Assembly (NCBI GenBank): GCA_018969905.1
Contig: JAGWXK010000005.1
Location: 1-51,671 of the forward strand
From: Bdellovibrionales bacterium
GTDB taxonomy: Bacteria > Bdellovibrionota > UBA1018 > CAIMNF01
Direction: 5' to 3'
DNA length: 51,671 nt
Shown: positions 7,264 through 15,705 of the stretch, in pieces
Position numbering within the stretch: position 1 is the first letter of the stretch
How the letters are laid out: each line of letters begins with the position of its first letter
Position numbers and translations under genes: made by a program
Notes under the pieces: model-generated
What the model saw: only the letters and a program-made list of their open reading frames with translations
What the model was told of the DNA's origin: nothing
Databases searched by the model: none

Positions 7264-8808
7264 ATGAGATCCCTTTTAAACACCCAGATCTTTCTCCTTC
7301 TTATGTTCTTAGCGCCCTTCGGGGCAGTTGCTGGATCCTCTCTCTGGACGCTTGATCTTCCAGATGAGTTGCCAGCTGATCCGGAGACTCTCAAAACGTC
7401 GATAAAGAATCCAGCTTCAGGTCTCTCCTGGGGCGAATACTTCAAGCGCAATCCACGATTGAATAACATGAAACTCGGACTCAGATTTGGCGCGTCGCAA
7501 GTTCTTTCGAAAAATGAATCCGAGCCCATGCTCCCCGCCTCAATCACCAAAATATTCACAGCAGCCGCCGCACTCAAGTACCTCGGGCCCGACTATCGAT
7601 TCGAAAACTCATTTTCCGGTGGTCTGCATCGCGAAGCGTTTCTTCTTCGCAACCCCGTATTCAGGATCTCAGGTGACCCGACCTGGGGACATGAAGCTTT
7701 TGAGGGCGGTCTTGAATCCACATCCGAGAATCTGAGGCAGCGTTTGTCCGGAGTTGTCCGGCTCCTACGCGAAGCGAATGTGCAGAGGGTTCAAGGACCA
7801 ATCCTGATCGAGTCGCTTCGTCCAGCCCTCGCCGAGACTGTTCGGCCTGCTGGCTGGCGTGATGCATGGAAGCTCGAATGCATGGCGGTGTTTCAAACCG
7901 AGTTTCAGGCAAATGGAAACTGTGGTCAATTCGTGATCCGCTCCCTCAGCCGTTATGGTTGGGTCACGGATGGTGTGAATGTGCCCGTGAGGGTAAAGCT
8001 TTTGAAATCAAAGGAGGGGGCGAACAATATCAAGGTCGCTCCGATCATGGATGAGCGCGGTCGAATCCAGGAGTATGTTTTTTCCGGGTACTTTGCGAAT
8101 GGTCCCGTGACCTTTGACCTTCCGGTGCACCAGGGCGCGGAATGGCTCCGCAACCTTTTTGTAAAAATGCTGAATGATGCGGGCATAAAATACGACGAAG
8201 CACCTGGTGATTTCGTCCCGAACGCCCCTTTTGAGCCGATTGAAGCCGATTTATCCTCCCGGCGGATGCTCGAAATCCTGCAGCAGGCGCTTCCCTACAG
8301 CATCAACGGAGTGATGGATCGAATTTTCCTGGAGGTTGGCTTTCGTATGGGGGAATCGGGTTCGGTAGCATGGATGACGGAAATGATTAGGGATCTTGTG
8401 GGCAACGAGGCACTGATGACAGGGGTCAGGATGGAGGATGGAAGCGGGCTCAGTCTGCTCAACCGAATGAGAGCAGACGTTCTGTATGAGTACATCTCGA
8501 GGCTAAGGAATGAAGAATATTTCGAGGACTTGTTCTCCTCTCTCGCGGTCGCAGGAAAGTCTGGCACCCTTTTGAATCGAGCCACCCTGGTAGCTTCGAG
8601 TCACACCTACGGTCGAATTCATGCAAAAACCGGAACTTTGAACGGGATCACGAATCTCGCTGGCTATTTTCTCTCTGGGCCAGGCGCCACACCCGAACCC
8701 TTTGTGGTGCTGAGTGAGTCAGGCTTTTCGGCTGGTGCTGCACGCCCATTGATTGACGGAATTGTAGTGAATTTCGCGGCTCAAAACTCGGGTAAAGTGA
8801 AAAATTAA
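7264..8808 (+). CDS. dacB: D-alanyl-D-alanine carboxypeptidase/endopeptidase, PBP4 (S13) family
   Basis: A 514-residue periplasmic penicillin-binding protein that trims or cleaves cross-linked murein peptides. A signal peptide covers about 1-23 (MRSLLNTQ, hydrophobic core, AVAGS). The three active-site motifs come in family order: S93-I-T-K96, S346-I-N348 and K455-T-G457. The long insert between the first two motifs is the hallmark of the S13 class and explains the size. The ATG at 7264 is chosen because it starts a normal signal peptide; there is no good Shine-Dalgarno sequence. A GATAAT -10-like element lies at 7237-7242. It fits the murein theme of the two transglycosylases in this window. 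Confidence 0.93.
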   Translation: MRSLLNTQIFLLLMFLAPFGAVAGSSLWTLDLPDELPADPETLKTSIKNPASGLSWGEYFKRNPRLNNMKLGLRFGASQVLSKNESEPMLPASITKIFTAAAALKYLGPDYRFENSFSGGLHREAFLLRNPVFRISGDPTWGHEAFEGGLESTSENLRQRLSGVVRLLREANVQRVQGPILIESLRPALAETVRPAGWRDAWKLECMAVFQTEFQANGNCGQFVIRSLSRYGWVTDGVNVPVRVKLLKSKEGANNIKVAPIMDERGRIQEYVFSGYFANGPVTFDLPVHQGAEWLRNLFVKMLNDAGIKYDEAPGDFVPNAPFEPIEADLSSRRMLEILQQALPYSINGVMDRIFLEVGFRMGESGSVAWMTEMIRDLVGNEALMTGVRMEDGSGLSLLNRMRADVLYEYISRLRNEEYFEDLFSSLAVAGKSGTLLNRATLVASSHTYGRIHAKTGTLNGITNLAGYFLSGPGATPEPFVVLSESGFSAGAARPLIDGIVVNFAAQNSGKVKN

Positions 8809-8820
8809 AGGGAAGATCGG

Positions 8821-10731
8821 TTGACAAAAATGGCAAAAGAAAGTGACGTTATTACCATGAAAATCCAGAACATCAGATTCCCGGAGTACCTCAAAAACGA
8901 GACCCTCAGGCGTTGGGTTTCAGAAACCGCCGCACTGGTGGAGCCCAGGGATGTTTATTTCTGCGACGGGTCCGACGAGGAATACCGCCGCCTCTGTGAT
9001 GAGATGGTTGCCGCGGGAACCTTGAAGCGATTGAATGAGGCAAAGCGCCCCGGAAGTTTTCTCGCCCTCTCGGATCCGTCGGATGTGGCGCGAGTCGAGG
9101 ATCGGACTTACGTGTGCACCAGAAATCACGAAGATGCAGGTCCAAACAACAATTGGATGGATCCGGTTGAGATGAAAAAAACACTCAATCCGCTTTTGAG
9201 GGGATGCATGAGAGGAAGAACCATGTATGTCATCCCTTTCAGCATGGGGCCTATCGGTTCCCCTATTTCCCAAGTCGGGGTCGAGATCTCCGATTCACCC
9301 TATGTGGTGGTGAATATGAGAATCATGACCCGTATGGGACGAAAGGTTTTGGATGTACTTGGTGACCGGGCCGATTTTGTCCACTGCCTTCATACTGTGG
9401 GCGCGCCTCTTGAGCCCGGAAACAAGGATGTGGCTTGGCCTTGCAATAAAGAATTGAAGTACATCACTCACTTTCCGGAGGACAAAACCATCATCTCCTA
9501 CGGTAGCGGATATGGTGGGAACGCGCTTCTTGGGAAGAAATGTTTTGCTCTTCGAATTGCCTCTTTCATGGGACGCCAGGAGGGGTGGCTCGCGGAACAC
9601 ATGCTGATACTCGGAGCTGAAAGCCCTAAAGGCGAGAAAACCTATGTGGCTGCCGCATTTCCAAGCGCCTGCGGAAAGACTAATTTCGCCATGTTGATCC
9701 CGCCCAAGACAATGAACGGTTGGAAGATCACAACGATCGGTGACGACATAGCATGGATCAAACCCGGAAAAGACGGTCGCCTTTATGCCATCAATCCCGA
9801 AGCTGGATATTTTGGAGTTGCTCCGGGCACCTCGCTTCGAACCAATGAGAATGCGATCAAGACCATTTCAAAAAACACGATTTTCACTAATGTCGCCCTG
9901 ACAGAGGATGGCGATGTGTGGTGGGAGGGGCTCAGTGATCGTCCTCCAACCAGGCTTACGGATTGGCAGGGTAATCCGTGGACTCCGGAAATTGGAAAAG
10001 AAACCGGGAAAAAAGCCGCGCATCCAAACGCGAGATTTACGGCGCCGGCAGGTCAATGTCCTTCCATTGATCCGAATTGGGAGAATCCCGAGGGGGTGCC
10101 GATCAGTGCGTTCATTTTTGGTGGGAGAAGAGGCACAACCGTTCCTCTGGTAGTGGAGCCCAGGGATTGGGAAAGTGGGGTGTATTGGGCTGCAACGATC
10201 GGATCCGAAACCACTGCTGCAGCTGCAGGAGCGGTAGGGCAGGTTCGTCGTGATCCTTTTGCGATGCTCCCATTTTGTGGTTACCACATGGGTGATTATT
10301 TTCAGCATTGGCTGAATATGGGCACGGGGTTGCCCCGCCCGCCGCGTATCTTCGGTGTCAATTGGTTCAGAAAAGGTCCAGATGGAAAATTCATGTGGCC
10401 CGGTTACGGTGAGAATATGCGGGTGCTGGAATGGATCATCGGTCGTGTGCAAGGTATTGCGCACGGAAGGGAAACCGAGATCGGGATCGTGCCTCGTTAC
10501 TCGGATTTGAACTGGAGTGGAATGGACATGAGCGAGCTTCAGTTTGAGGCGGTCTCAAAGATCGATCGGGAGGAGTGGTCGCAGGAGTTGAGGCTTCAGA
10601 GTGAGTTGATCGAAAAATTGAACAGCAGAATTCCAAAGCGGTTTCATGAGATCCACAAATCCCTTACTTCCCGGTTTGAATCAAAGTCAGCATCATCCAA
10701 GGCCGGTAGCGCATCATCACTGATGCTCTGA
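8821..10731 (+). CDS. pckG: Phosphoenolpyruvate carboxykinase (GTP)
   Basis: A 636-residue cytosolic enzyme converting oxaloacetate plus GTP to phosphoenolpyruvate, CO2 and GDP, the entry step of gluconeogenesis. The GTP-class motifs are present: P-loop PSACGKTN (281-288) with the reactive Cys284, GDDIAW (307-312) for the second metal/nucleotide site, and [10 protein letters not shown] further on. The length is slightly above the usual 600-620 because of a short N-terminal extension. A TTG at 8821 is taken as the start because AAGGGAAG lies 5-6 nt before it; an ATG at 8830 is the alternative. It follows dacB by 12 bp. The 3' end overlaps the convergent acyltransferase gene by 15 bp. Confidence 0.96.
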   Translation: MTKMAKESDVITMKIQNIRFPEYLKNETLRRWVSETAALVEPRDVYFCDGSDEEYRRLCDEMVAAGTLKRLNEAKRPGSFLALSDPSDVARVEDRTYVCTRNHEDAGPNNNWMDPVEMKKTLNPLLRGCMRGRTMYVIPFSMGPIGSPISQVGVEISDSPYVVVNMRIMTRMGRKVLDVLGDRADFVHCLHTVGAPLEPGNKDVAWPCNKELKYITHFPEDKTIISYGSGYGGNALLGKKCFALRIASFMGRQEGWLAEHMLILGAESPKGEKTYVAAAFPSACGKTNFAMLIPPKTMNGWKITTIGDDIAWIKPGKDGRLYAINPEAGYFGVAPGTSLRTNENAIKTISKNTIFTNVALTEDGDVWWEGLSDRPPTRLTDWQGNPWTPEIGKETGKKAAHPNARFTAPAGQCPSIDPNWENPEGVPISAFIFGGRRGTTVPLVVEPRDWESGVYWAATIGSETTAAAAGAVGQVRRDPFAMLPFCGYHMGDYFQHWLNMGTGLPRPPRIFGVNWFRKGPDGKFMWPGYGENMRVLEWIIGRVQGIAHGRETEIGIVPRYSDLNWSGMDMSELQFEAVSKIDREEWSQELRLQSELIEKLNSRIPKRFHEIHKSLTSRFESKSASSKAGSASSLML

Positions 10732-11541
10732 GTTCATTGCCACCCTTTTTGCGGGGATCCCGCCCCAGGTTTCTCCGGCGGGGACCCGGGATTTTGGAAG
10801 GACTACGGAATTGGGGAGAATTTTGGCCCCTTCCCCGATCACTGTGTCTGCCATGATGATTGCTCGTAGTCCAATGGTAGCTCCCTTTTTGATCAGAACT
10901 GGTGCAGTGATCAGGTAGCCGCGAACGGCATAATGAGCAACGATGGTTGCGGACCCACCGATGGTCACTTCATCTTCAAGAGTGATGAGTCCCGGATCGC
11001 TGATATTGCTGGTATTGATTTGTGTGCGCGTCCCGATCTTCATTCCCATCCTGCGATAGAAAAAAAGGTTGAATGGTGTGGGTGTGATCCAGTCGAGAAA
11101 GGTGTACCGTACAGAATAGGTAAAAATGTTGTGCATAAACCAGGGAAACACCTTCGTGGAATAATAGGGTCCACGAAAGGGTTTCAATTGTCCGAGAATG
11201 ATCCGATTCGCCAGCGGTACCACAATGATTGAGCTGAACCCAAAGATCAGAAATGCCGTGAATATTGCGAATCCTGTGATCGGTAGCGCGACCCCGGATG
11301 AGAATTTTCGCCCGAACTCAAATATGCGAAAACCTGCAGCAATTCCAGGAGCGGCGGCAAATCCGAGTAGAGTGGCAATCAAAAGATATAGGGCACCAAG
11401 AGTGATGGCCAATATGGGATGTTGATATTTGCGCAGTAGTCTTTCATAGCAGCCTCTTGGTCCTTTGAATTCTGAACCCTGAGGATTTGTATTCTCAAAA
11501 GGTTTCACGGTTTGGATCCTAGCAAATGGGGAGGGGGTCAC
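10717..11541 (-). CDS. Membrane-linked left-handed beta-helix (hexapeptide) acyltransferase-like protein
   Basis: A 274-residue protein. Two or three hydrophobic segments occupy about residues 42-120. The C-terminal third (about 170-268) is a hexapeptide-repeat region with turns such as [24 protein letters not shown] and VIGEGAKIL, closing with the typical GIPAKRV motif of acetyltransferases. The layout resembles the C-terminal part of Pls/PosA-type proteins and colanic-acid acetyltransferases. The acceptor is unknown; a surface glycan or lipid is a reasonable guess. The start is a GTG at 11541 because no ATG occurs in frame before the hydrophobic part. The gene converges on pckG. Confidence 0.7.
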   Translation of the reverse strand: MTPSPFARIQTVKPFENTNPQGSEFKGPRGCYERLLRKYQHPILAITLGALYLLIATLLGFAAAPGIAAGFRIFEFGRKFSSGVALPITGFAIFTAFLIFGFSSIIVVPLANRIILGQLKPFRGPYYSTKVFPWFMHNIFTYSVRYTFLDWITPTPFNLFFYRRMGMKIGTRTQINTSNISDPGLITLEDEVTIGGSATIVAHYAVRGYLITAPVLIKKGATIGLRAIIMADTVIGEGAKILPNSVVLPKSRVPAGETWGGIPAKRVAMNSEHQ

Positions 11542-11667
11542 GCCCCATGAAATTGAGGTTGGCGGGGTGTGTTAAAAAGTATTTGTTTTCAGGGATTTGA
11601 CGTTTCCTGAATATTTAACTCAAGTTTAGTCAAGAACCTGCCGATCAGTCACTCAGGAGGATTCATC

Positions 11668-11892
11668 ATGGGAAAAGGAAAAAAACCGGAAATGGAAGTT
11701 GTGGGAGCGGAAGGGTGTAAGTGTGGGGGTTGCAAAAAGCCTCAGTTCAGATTCACGTTCTGTTCCGAGCACTATGATTGGTTCAAATTCGGATTGATCA
11801 CCAAAGCTGGTCAGAAAGTTACCGATTTTGATAAAAAGTTCGATCACTTCGTGGCTTACCAGGAGCGCATGAAGACCGCAAAAGCAGCATGA
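11668..11892 (+). CDS. Small Cys-rich putative zinc-binding protein
   Basis: 74 residues. CAGGAGG just upstream makes the ATG at 11668 convincing. The N-terminal part is basic (MGKGKK). It then carries C17, C19, C22, C32 and H35 in the pattern CxCxxC-x9-CxxH, which could bind zinc or iron. The following segment, HYDWFKFGLITKAG, is aromatic and unusual, and the C-terminal end is a charged helix. There is no signal peptide or membrane segment. I do not recognise a family. It is alone on its strand between a divergent acyltransferase gene and a structured intergenic element at 11912-12087, and the two could share a transcript. Confidence 0.7.
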   Translation: MGKGKKPEMEVVGAEGCKCGGCKKPQFRFTFCSEHYDWFKFGLITKAGQKVTDFDKKFDHFVAYQERMKTAKAA

Positions 11893-11911
11893 ACAATTAG
11901 AGCACCTTTAT

Positions 11912-12037
11912 CCCTGTGCGATGATCCGGAGGTGGGCGCGCAGGGAAGCCGGCTTTGGGTCCCTCGATCCCGGACCCGAAAAGATGTCTCGCCCTGTAAA
12001 CCAGGACAGAGACTCCAAGGCTGTACCCACCACCTCC
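11912..12037 (+). ncRNA. Candidate structured RNA element, family not recognised
   Basis: This 217-bp gap holds more pairing than chance intergenic DNA usually does. A closing stem pairs GGAGGTGG (11928-11935) with CCACCTCC (12030-12037). Inside, AGCC/TTGG (11947-11950, 11955-11958) can pair with CCAA/GGCT (12015-12022). This encloses two hairpins: GGGTCC/GGACCC (11957-11962/11972-11977) and GTCTC/GAGAC (11986-11990/12009-12013), the latter with an inner CCTG/CAGG and loop TAAAC. A rival hairpin, CCCTGTGCG/CGCGCAGGG (11912-11920/11937-11945), would place the 5' arm of the closing stem in its loop, so two folds exclude each other. It does not match tRNA, tmRNA, RNase P, SRP RNA or common riboswitch signatures I can check. 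Strand and boundaries are inferred from neighbours. Confidence 0.45.
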
Positions 12038-12044
12038 TCAGAGC

Positions 12045-12087
12045 GAAGGCTCGAAAGATGCGAAAGTTTCGTGTCTTTCGAGCCTTC
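12045..12087 (+). other. Strong 14-bp perfect hairpin upstream of the hydrolase gene
   Basis: GAAGGCTCGAAAGA (12045-12058) pairs perfectly with TCTTTCGAGCCTTC (12074-12087), and an inner CGAA/TTCG extends the stem. No T-run follows (AATATTCTATT), so it is not a classical intrinsic terminator. It ends 22 bp before the hydrolase ATG and may cap the upstream RNA or protect a transcript end. Confidence 0.7.
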
Positions 12088-12094
12088 AATATTC

Positions 12095-12100
12095 TATTAT
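12095..12100 (+). promoter_or_regulatory. Possible -10 element just ahead of the hydrolase start
   Basis: TATTAT matches the -10 consensus at 5 of 6 positions and ends 9 nt before the ATG at 12110, which has no Shine-Dalgarno sequence. Any -35 would fall inside the preceding hairpin and is not recognisable. Confidence 0.3.
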
Positions 12101-12109
12101 CAATGAATC

Positions 12110-12871
12110 ATGAAGTGGTTGATTCTACGAGGATTGGTAAGAGAGCAAAGACATTGGGGGGAGTTTCCAAATCATCTGAGGGATTCATTGAGGGAGAGGG
12201 ATCCTTCGGTGGAGATTCATATGCTTGATTTTCCCGGTTTCGGAACCGAATCCGATCGCCAGTCACCGTTCACTATTGATGAGATTGTGGATGATGTGAG
12301 GTTTCGTTGGAAAAATGTAAAGTGCGATCCCGAAGAGACCTGTTATCTCCTTGCGGTCTCCCTGGGGGGCATGGTGGCGATGAACTGGGTGTCCCGCTAT
12401 CCGGATGACTTTCACGGCTTGGCTCTCATCAACTCGAGCGCTACTGGACTCAGCCCTGTAACGAAACGGCTGAAGCCAAGGAATTATTCCAGAATTCTAT
12501 CTCTTTTTGCTAGCAGGGATGTGAAGACCCGTGAGCGAAAAATACTCGAAATGACAACCAACCTGAATGGAAAAAGCTTAGAGTTTCTTGCGCAAAAACA
12601 TGCTGGATTTGCGGAAAAGGTCAGGAAAAAAGACGCATTGGCGCAAATCGTTTCCGCCCTTAGGTTCAGAGCGCCCTCTGAAATCCTTGTCCCGCTAATG
12701 GTTCTTGGAGCCAAGGGAGACCAGCTGGTGGATGTTTCCTGCTCGGAGCAAATTGCAAAGAAATACGGAGGTCAACTCGAGTTGCATGAAACAGCGAACC
12801 ATGACCTCGCCACAGATGACAGTGCATGGGTCGTCAACAAACTTAAAGAATGGATTGTGGCAAATACTTGA
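12110..12871 (+). CDS. Alpha/beta-hydrolase fold protein
   Basis: 253 residues, cytosolic, no signal peptide. The catalytic triad can be read as S84 in the nucleophile elbow AVSLGG (82-87), D204 in AKGDQLVD and H231 in ETANHDLAT. The first small residue of the elbow is Ala instead of the usual Gly, which the fold tolerates. The N-terminal LRGLVREQRHWG resembles the oxyanion region of BioH and MenH-like esterases. The substrate is unknown. The ATG at 12110 gives a normal start of the first beta strand (MKWLILRG) but has no ribosome-binding site; a TATTAT element sits 9 nt upstream. It ends 11 bp before the end of the convergent gene. Confidence 0.8.
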   Translation: MKWLILRGLVREQRHWGEFPNHLRDSLRERDPSVEIHMLDFPGFGTESDRQSPFTIDEIVDDVRFRWKNVKCDPEETCYLLAVSLGGMVAMNWVSRYPDDFHGLALINSSATGLSPVTKRLKPRNYSRILSLFASRDVKTRERKILEMTTNLNGKSLEFLAQKHAGFAEKVRKKDALAQIVSALRFRAPSEILVPLMVLGAKGDQLVDVSCSEQIAKKYGGQLELHETANHDLATDDSAWVVNKLKEWIVANT

Positions 12872-12882
12872 TCAAGGAAGGA

Positions 12883-14052
12883 TCACAGGCCTGGAATGCG
12901 ATGCCATTCCCACCAGGAGTCTTTTGATTTGGAGGAGTCATTCTTTTCAAGAAACTTGAACTTCATTCCTTCAGGGGTTTTCTTTAGCTGAATTGAGGCA
13001 CCATCCGGGAGGGCGAGGATCTTCTCGGTCTCTTCCATTGAACTTAGGAATTTTCCGATTCCGGCTTTTCTCAATGAAAGTGCGATTTCCTCCGGGGAGT
13101 GGCCAAGACTGAAATCAAACTTGAAGAACTTAGGGTCGTAGGGAATTCGAATGCGATCACTCAAGGAAACCAGACAGAAGTTAGGGGGAAAAGTGGAGGG
13201 AAGTTGCGGTGGGCATTCCATTTTCCCAAGATTTTCAATGAGATCCTTTGGAATGCAAAATTCAATGAAGCGATTGCGGATTTCAGAAAGGCGTGCGAGA
13301 TGTTTTTTTTCCGTAGGCATTTTCCGGAAGAGAAGAGTGTCGTAATGACGAACGAATCTGCCAATCGGGCCCGAATACTTTTTGCAGCTGCCAAACCCCG
13401 GATTCAGGGTGGACCTCAGGTCGTTTGGACTCAAATCCCAGAACGCCTCAGGATCCACAAAGAACCCCCCATTCATCTCCGGATGATTCAGGGCGTAAAT
13501 GCGGCCCTCCTGTCCAATGCGGAAGCGATATTTTTTTGATCCGAATTTCAATTCATTCAGCCTTCCTGCCTGGAAATTGAATTCCGAACGCGGCTCCTTA
13601 CCCAGCCAATCCTTTAGAATGGACCCGGCGGAAGGTGTGACGAATCTTGACCAATCCCCCGAACTGGCCGACTTCGGAAAATGGCGTCCGAGCGGCGCAT
13701 CCGATAGAAACAGGTATCCCGGCCCTTCGAGCTGCCCATCTTTGAAGGTCCGTTCCTCAAGTGTTCCGGGATCTCCGAAGCGGATCTCCCGCCCATTTCG
13801 GAGTGAGTCCTTAACGGCGGCGACTCTTATGATTTCAGACTGTGATGAGAACTGAATCAAAAGCCCTTGGTAGAGCCCGGAGGGATCCTTGCATGATGCC
13901 CACAAAGGACGCTTGTTTGATGGATAGAAACTGCGTTCTGTACCCTCGGGACATGGCGGAATCTCAATGCTTCTCGCATGTGATGGCGTCAGGAGGTTGA
14001 CGGCAATCAGATAGGATAAGATCAGTTGATGAGGCAGAGACATGAGGTTCAT
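12883..14052 (-). CDS. Secreted protein of unknown function with MORN/YwqK-like stretch
   Basis: A 389-residue protein with an N-terminal signal peptide (hydrophobic run about 7-22, then PSHARS). A start three residues later is equally possible. Residues about 55-120 contain phrases such as LRNGREIRF and FKDGQLEGPGYLFL, which look like the short hairpin repeats of MORN or YwqK-type antitoxin-like proteins, but only two or three copies are convincing. The C-terminal 150 residues are rich in charged and aromatic residues and have six or so cysteines spread along the chain (for example CPPQLPSTFPPNFCL), fitting an exported, disulfide-bonded protein. I do not recognise a function. It is divergent from the coiled-coil gene at 14120. 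Confidence 0.65.
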   Translation of the reverse strand: MNLMSLPHQLILSYLIAVNLLTPSHARSIEIPPCPEGTERSFYPSNKRPLWASCKDPSGLYQGLLIQFSSQSEIIRVAAVKDSLRNGREIRFGDPGTLEERTFKDGQLEGPGYLFLSDAPLGRHFPKSASSGDWSRFVTPSAGSILKDWLGKEPRSEFNFQAGRLNELKFGSKKYRFRIGQEGRIYALNHPEMNGGFFVDPEAFWDLSPNDLRSTLNPGFGSCKKYSGPIGRFVRHYDTLLFRKMPTEKKHLARLSEIRNRFIEFCIPKDLIENLGKMECPPQLPSTFPPNFCLVSLSDRIRIPYDPKFFKFDFSLGHSPEEIALSLRKAGIGKFLSSMEETEKILALPDGASIQLKKTPEGMKFKFLEKNDSSKSKDSWWEWHRIPGL

Positions 14053-14119
14053 TTTGACTCGATTCCGGAGGTATGGAAAGATATTTGAGTGACTTCAGAG
14101 TCTATGGAGGGACGAGTCA

Positions 14120-15187
14120 ATGGCAGTAAATTCAAGTGCTCAAAACACGATCAACCCGCAGCTCTTGCAACAGCGCCTACAGGTGCGAGAGCAGGAAATC
14201 AATGGTCTCAAGATTCAGAATCGTCACCTGTTGAGCCAAATTGAAGAACTGGAGAAGCAGGCCAAGCCGAATCAGATCGACACCCAGTTTGTCGCCGATG
14301 AGGTGAGAAAGCATCTTGAGCCGGTCATCCAGCACCTTTCGGGTACGATCGCTTCATCTTTTGAAATGCTTCAAAGCACCATGCGCGGAATTTACCAACA
14401 AAGCCAGCGATCCCAAAAAGCGGTCGAGGACATGTCCGCATACACCCGTGAGCTTGAGGTGCGCCTGAATGATCAGCGAAAACAGGATCAAAATTTTTAC
14501 CAGGATCGGATTTTTTCTATGATTGGAAATTTCACGGATCGCCTGGAGCGACAGATTGAGATCCGATTGAAATCCCTTGGTACCGTAGAAGTGCTTAATT
14601 CCAAACAGAATGAAATCCTGAATGAGCTTGAGTGCTTGAAGAGTTCTTTCAATGGTGTGCAAAAAAATTCGGAAGCCAGCAAGGGTGAAATCTCTCGAGT
14701 TGAACGGAACTCGGGTGAGATCAATCAAAAGTTGGTCGATGTACAGGTTCAAACTCAAAGTGCTCTTGAGTTGATACGAGATGCTCTACAGCAGATCCAG
14801 AACCATCGGGCGGAATTCAAGTTGATCAGAGCAGAGCTGAAAATGACCGTCGATCACATGAATTCACTGATTTCTCGAGTTGAGGAAGAGCGCTCCGTGT
14901 CGGATGATTCGCTCAATCAGCAGTCGGGTGAAGTCCTCATCCGCAATCTCGTGGAGCAAAAGCAAAAGGAGATTGATGGCATGGAGAAGAGCCTCGATCA
15001 GGAAAGCGGAGGGAAGGCGCAGGAAGATGCAGCTGTCATACTTTCTTTGTTGCGCGCACAGAAGGATCAGCTTCAGAAAGTCGCAGATCAGGCAAAAACC
15101 TATCTACAAGAGAGCGTTCTCAGGGGCTCTGATTCCAAAGAAGCCGGGATTTCTCATTCTGAGATTCCAGGAGAAAACAACCGATAA
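14120..15187 (+). CDS. Long coiled-coil protein, first gene of an overlapping four-gene unit
   Basis: 355 residues with no membrane segment or signal peptide. A first coiled coil is likely at about 15-60 (LQVREQEINGLKIQNRHLLSQ region) and a second, longer one at about 65-330, with heptad-like spacing of Leu/Ile and many Gln, Glu, Lys and Arg. The C-terminal 20 residues look disordered. GGAGGGAC just upstream makes the ATG at 14120 convincing. The stop overlaps the ATG of the next gene (TAATG), implying translational coupling to the HAMP-like membrane protein. A structural or scaffold role at the inner face of the membrane is plausible, but the sequence does not show it directly. Confidence 0.75.
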   Translation: MAVNSSAQNTINPQLLQQRLQVREQEINGLKIQNRHLLSQIEELEKQAKPNQIDTQFVADEVRKHLEPVIQHLSGTIASSFEMLQSTMRGIYQQSQRSQKAVEDMSAYTRELEVRLNDQRKQDQNFYQDRIFSMIGNFTDRLERQIEIRLKSLGTVEVLNSKQNEILNELECLKSSFNGVQKNSEASKGEISRVERNSGEINQKLVDVQVQTQSALELIRDALQQIQNHRAEFKLIRAELKMTVDHMNSLISRVEEERSVSDDSLNQQSGEVLIRNLVEQKQKEIDGMEKSLDQESGGKAQEDAAVILSLLRAQKDQLQKVADQAKTYLQESVLRGSDSKEAGISHSEIPGENNR

Positions 15188-15705
15188 TGGAAAAGCCACC
15201 CAGAGTGGTACCGAGACCGAAGTTCCATCCGCCAGCACCCGAGAAAGACCGTGTACGGCCTGTCTGGTACAAACGTCAGTACCTGGTATATCCCAGGTTT
15301 CAGTTGACCTTGATTATTTTGAATACCCTCATCACGACGGGTTTGTTCACCCTGACGGTGTTTTTGGTGATGAGAAGTCACCTCTTCCTTGAAACGCTGG
15401 TTCGCCAGACACGCCTTCCCGCTCAAGGATTGTTCATTCAATTGATGACGGAACAGCTTCGAACGCTGATATTCTATATGGTTGTAGCGTTTGTGGTTGC
15501 GGTTTTGTCAACAGCAGTACTTACGATGTTGATTTCACATAGAATGGCGGGACCCATCAAAAGGTTGAATGGCTTTTTTTCACAAATTGAAAAGACCGGG
15601 GAGTTCCCACAAGAGATTCGTTTCAGAGACGGCGATTTTTTTCAGGAGCTGCCGCCAAGAATCAATCAAGCCTTCCTTGCGATCAAAAAAAGATGGCTCC
15701 GTTGA
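15187..15705 (+). CDS. Two-helix membrane protein with HAMP-like domain and no output domain
   Basis: 172 residues. A basic, Pro-rich N-terminus (about 1-35) leads into a first membrane helix (about 38-60), a short external loop (about 62-88), a second helix (about 92-115) and then a segment that fits the HAMP pattern: MAGPIKRLNGF, then EKTGEFPQEI and RFRDGDFFQEL, ending NQAFLAI. Sensor kinases and chemoreceptors carry this linker, but here the protein stops right after it, so the signal must pass to a separate partner. The preceding coiled-coil protein, whose stop overlaps this start, is the obvious candidate. It overlaps the RCC1 lipoprotein gene by 13 bp. Confidence 0.75.
   Translation: MEKPPRVVPRPKFHPPAPEKDRVRPVWYKRQYLVYPRFQLTLIILNTLITTGLFTLTVFLVMRSHLFLETLVRQTRLPAQGLFIQLMTEQLRTLIFYMVVAFVVAVLSTAVLTMLISHRMAGPIKRLNGFFSQIEKTGEFPQEIRFRDGDFFQELPPRINQAFLAIKKRWLR

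Noticed and set aside
11941-11980. Cobalamin-riboswitch-like phrase (AGGGAAGCCGG) in the structured gap
   Set aside because: The conserved B12 box and the rest of the core are missing, and the downstream gene is an alpha/beta hydrolase with no B12 link.
11928-12037. SRP (4.5S) RNA, RNase P, tmRNA or 6S RNA
   Set aside because: The SRP tetraloop motif (GGAAG with AGCAGCC), the RNase P GAGGAAAGUC motif and the tmRNA tRNA-like end are absent. 6S RNA would need a longer hairpin with a central bubble. None fits.
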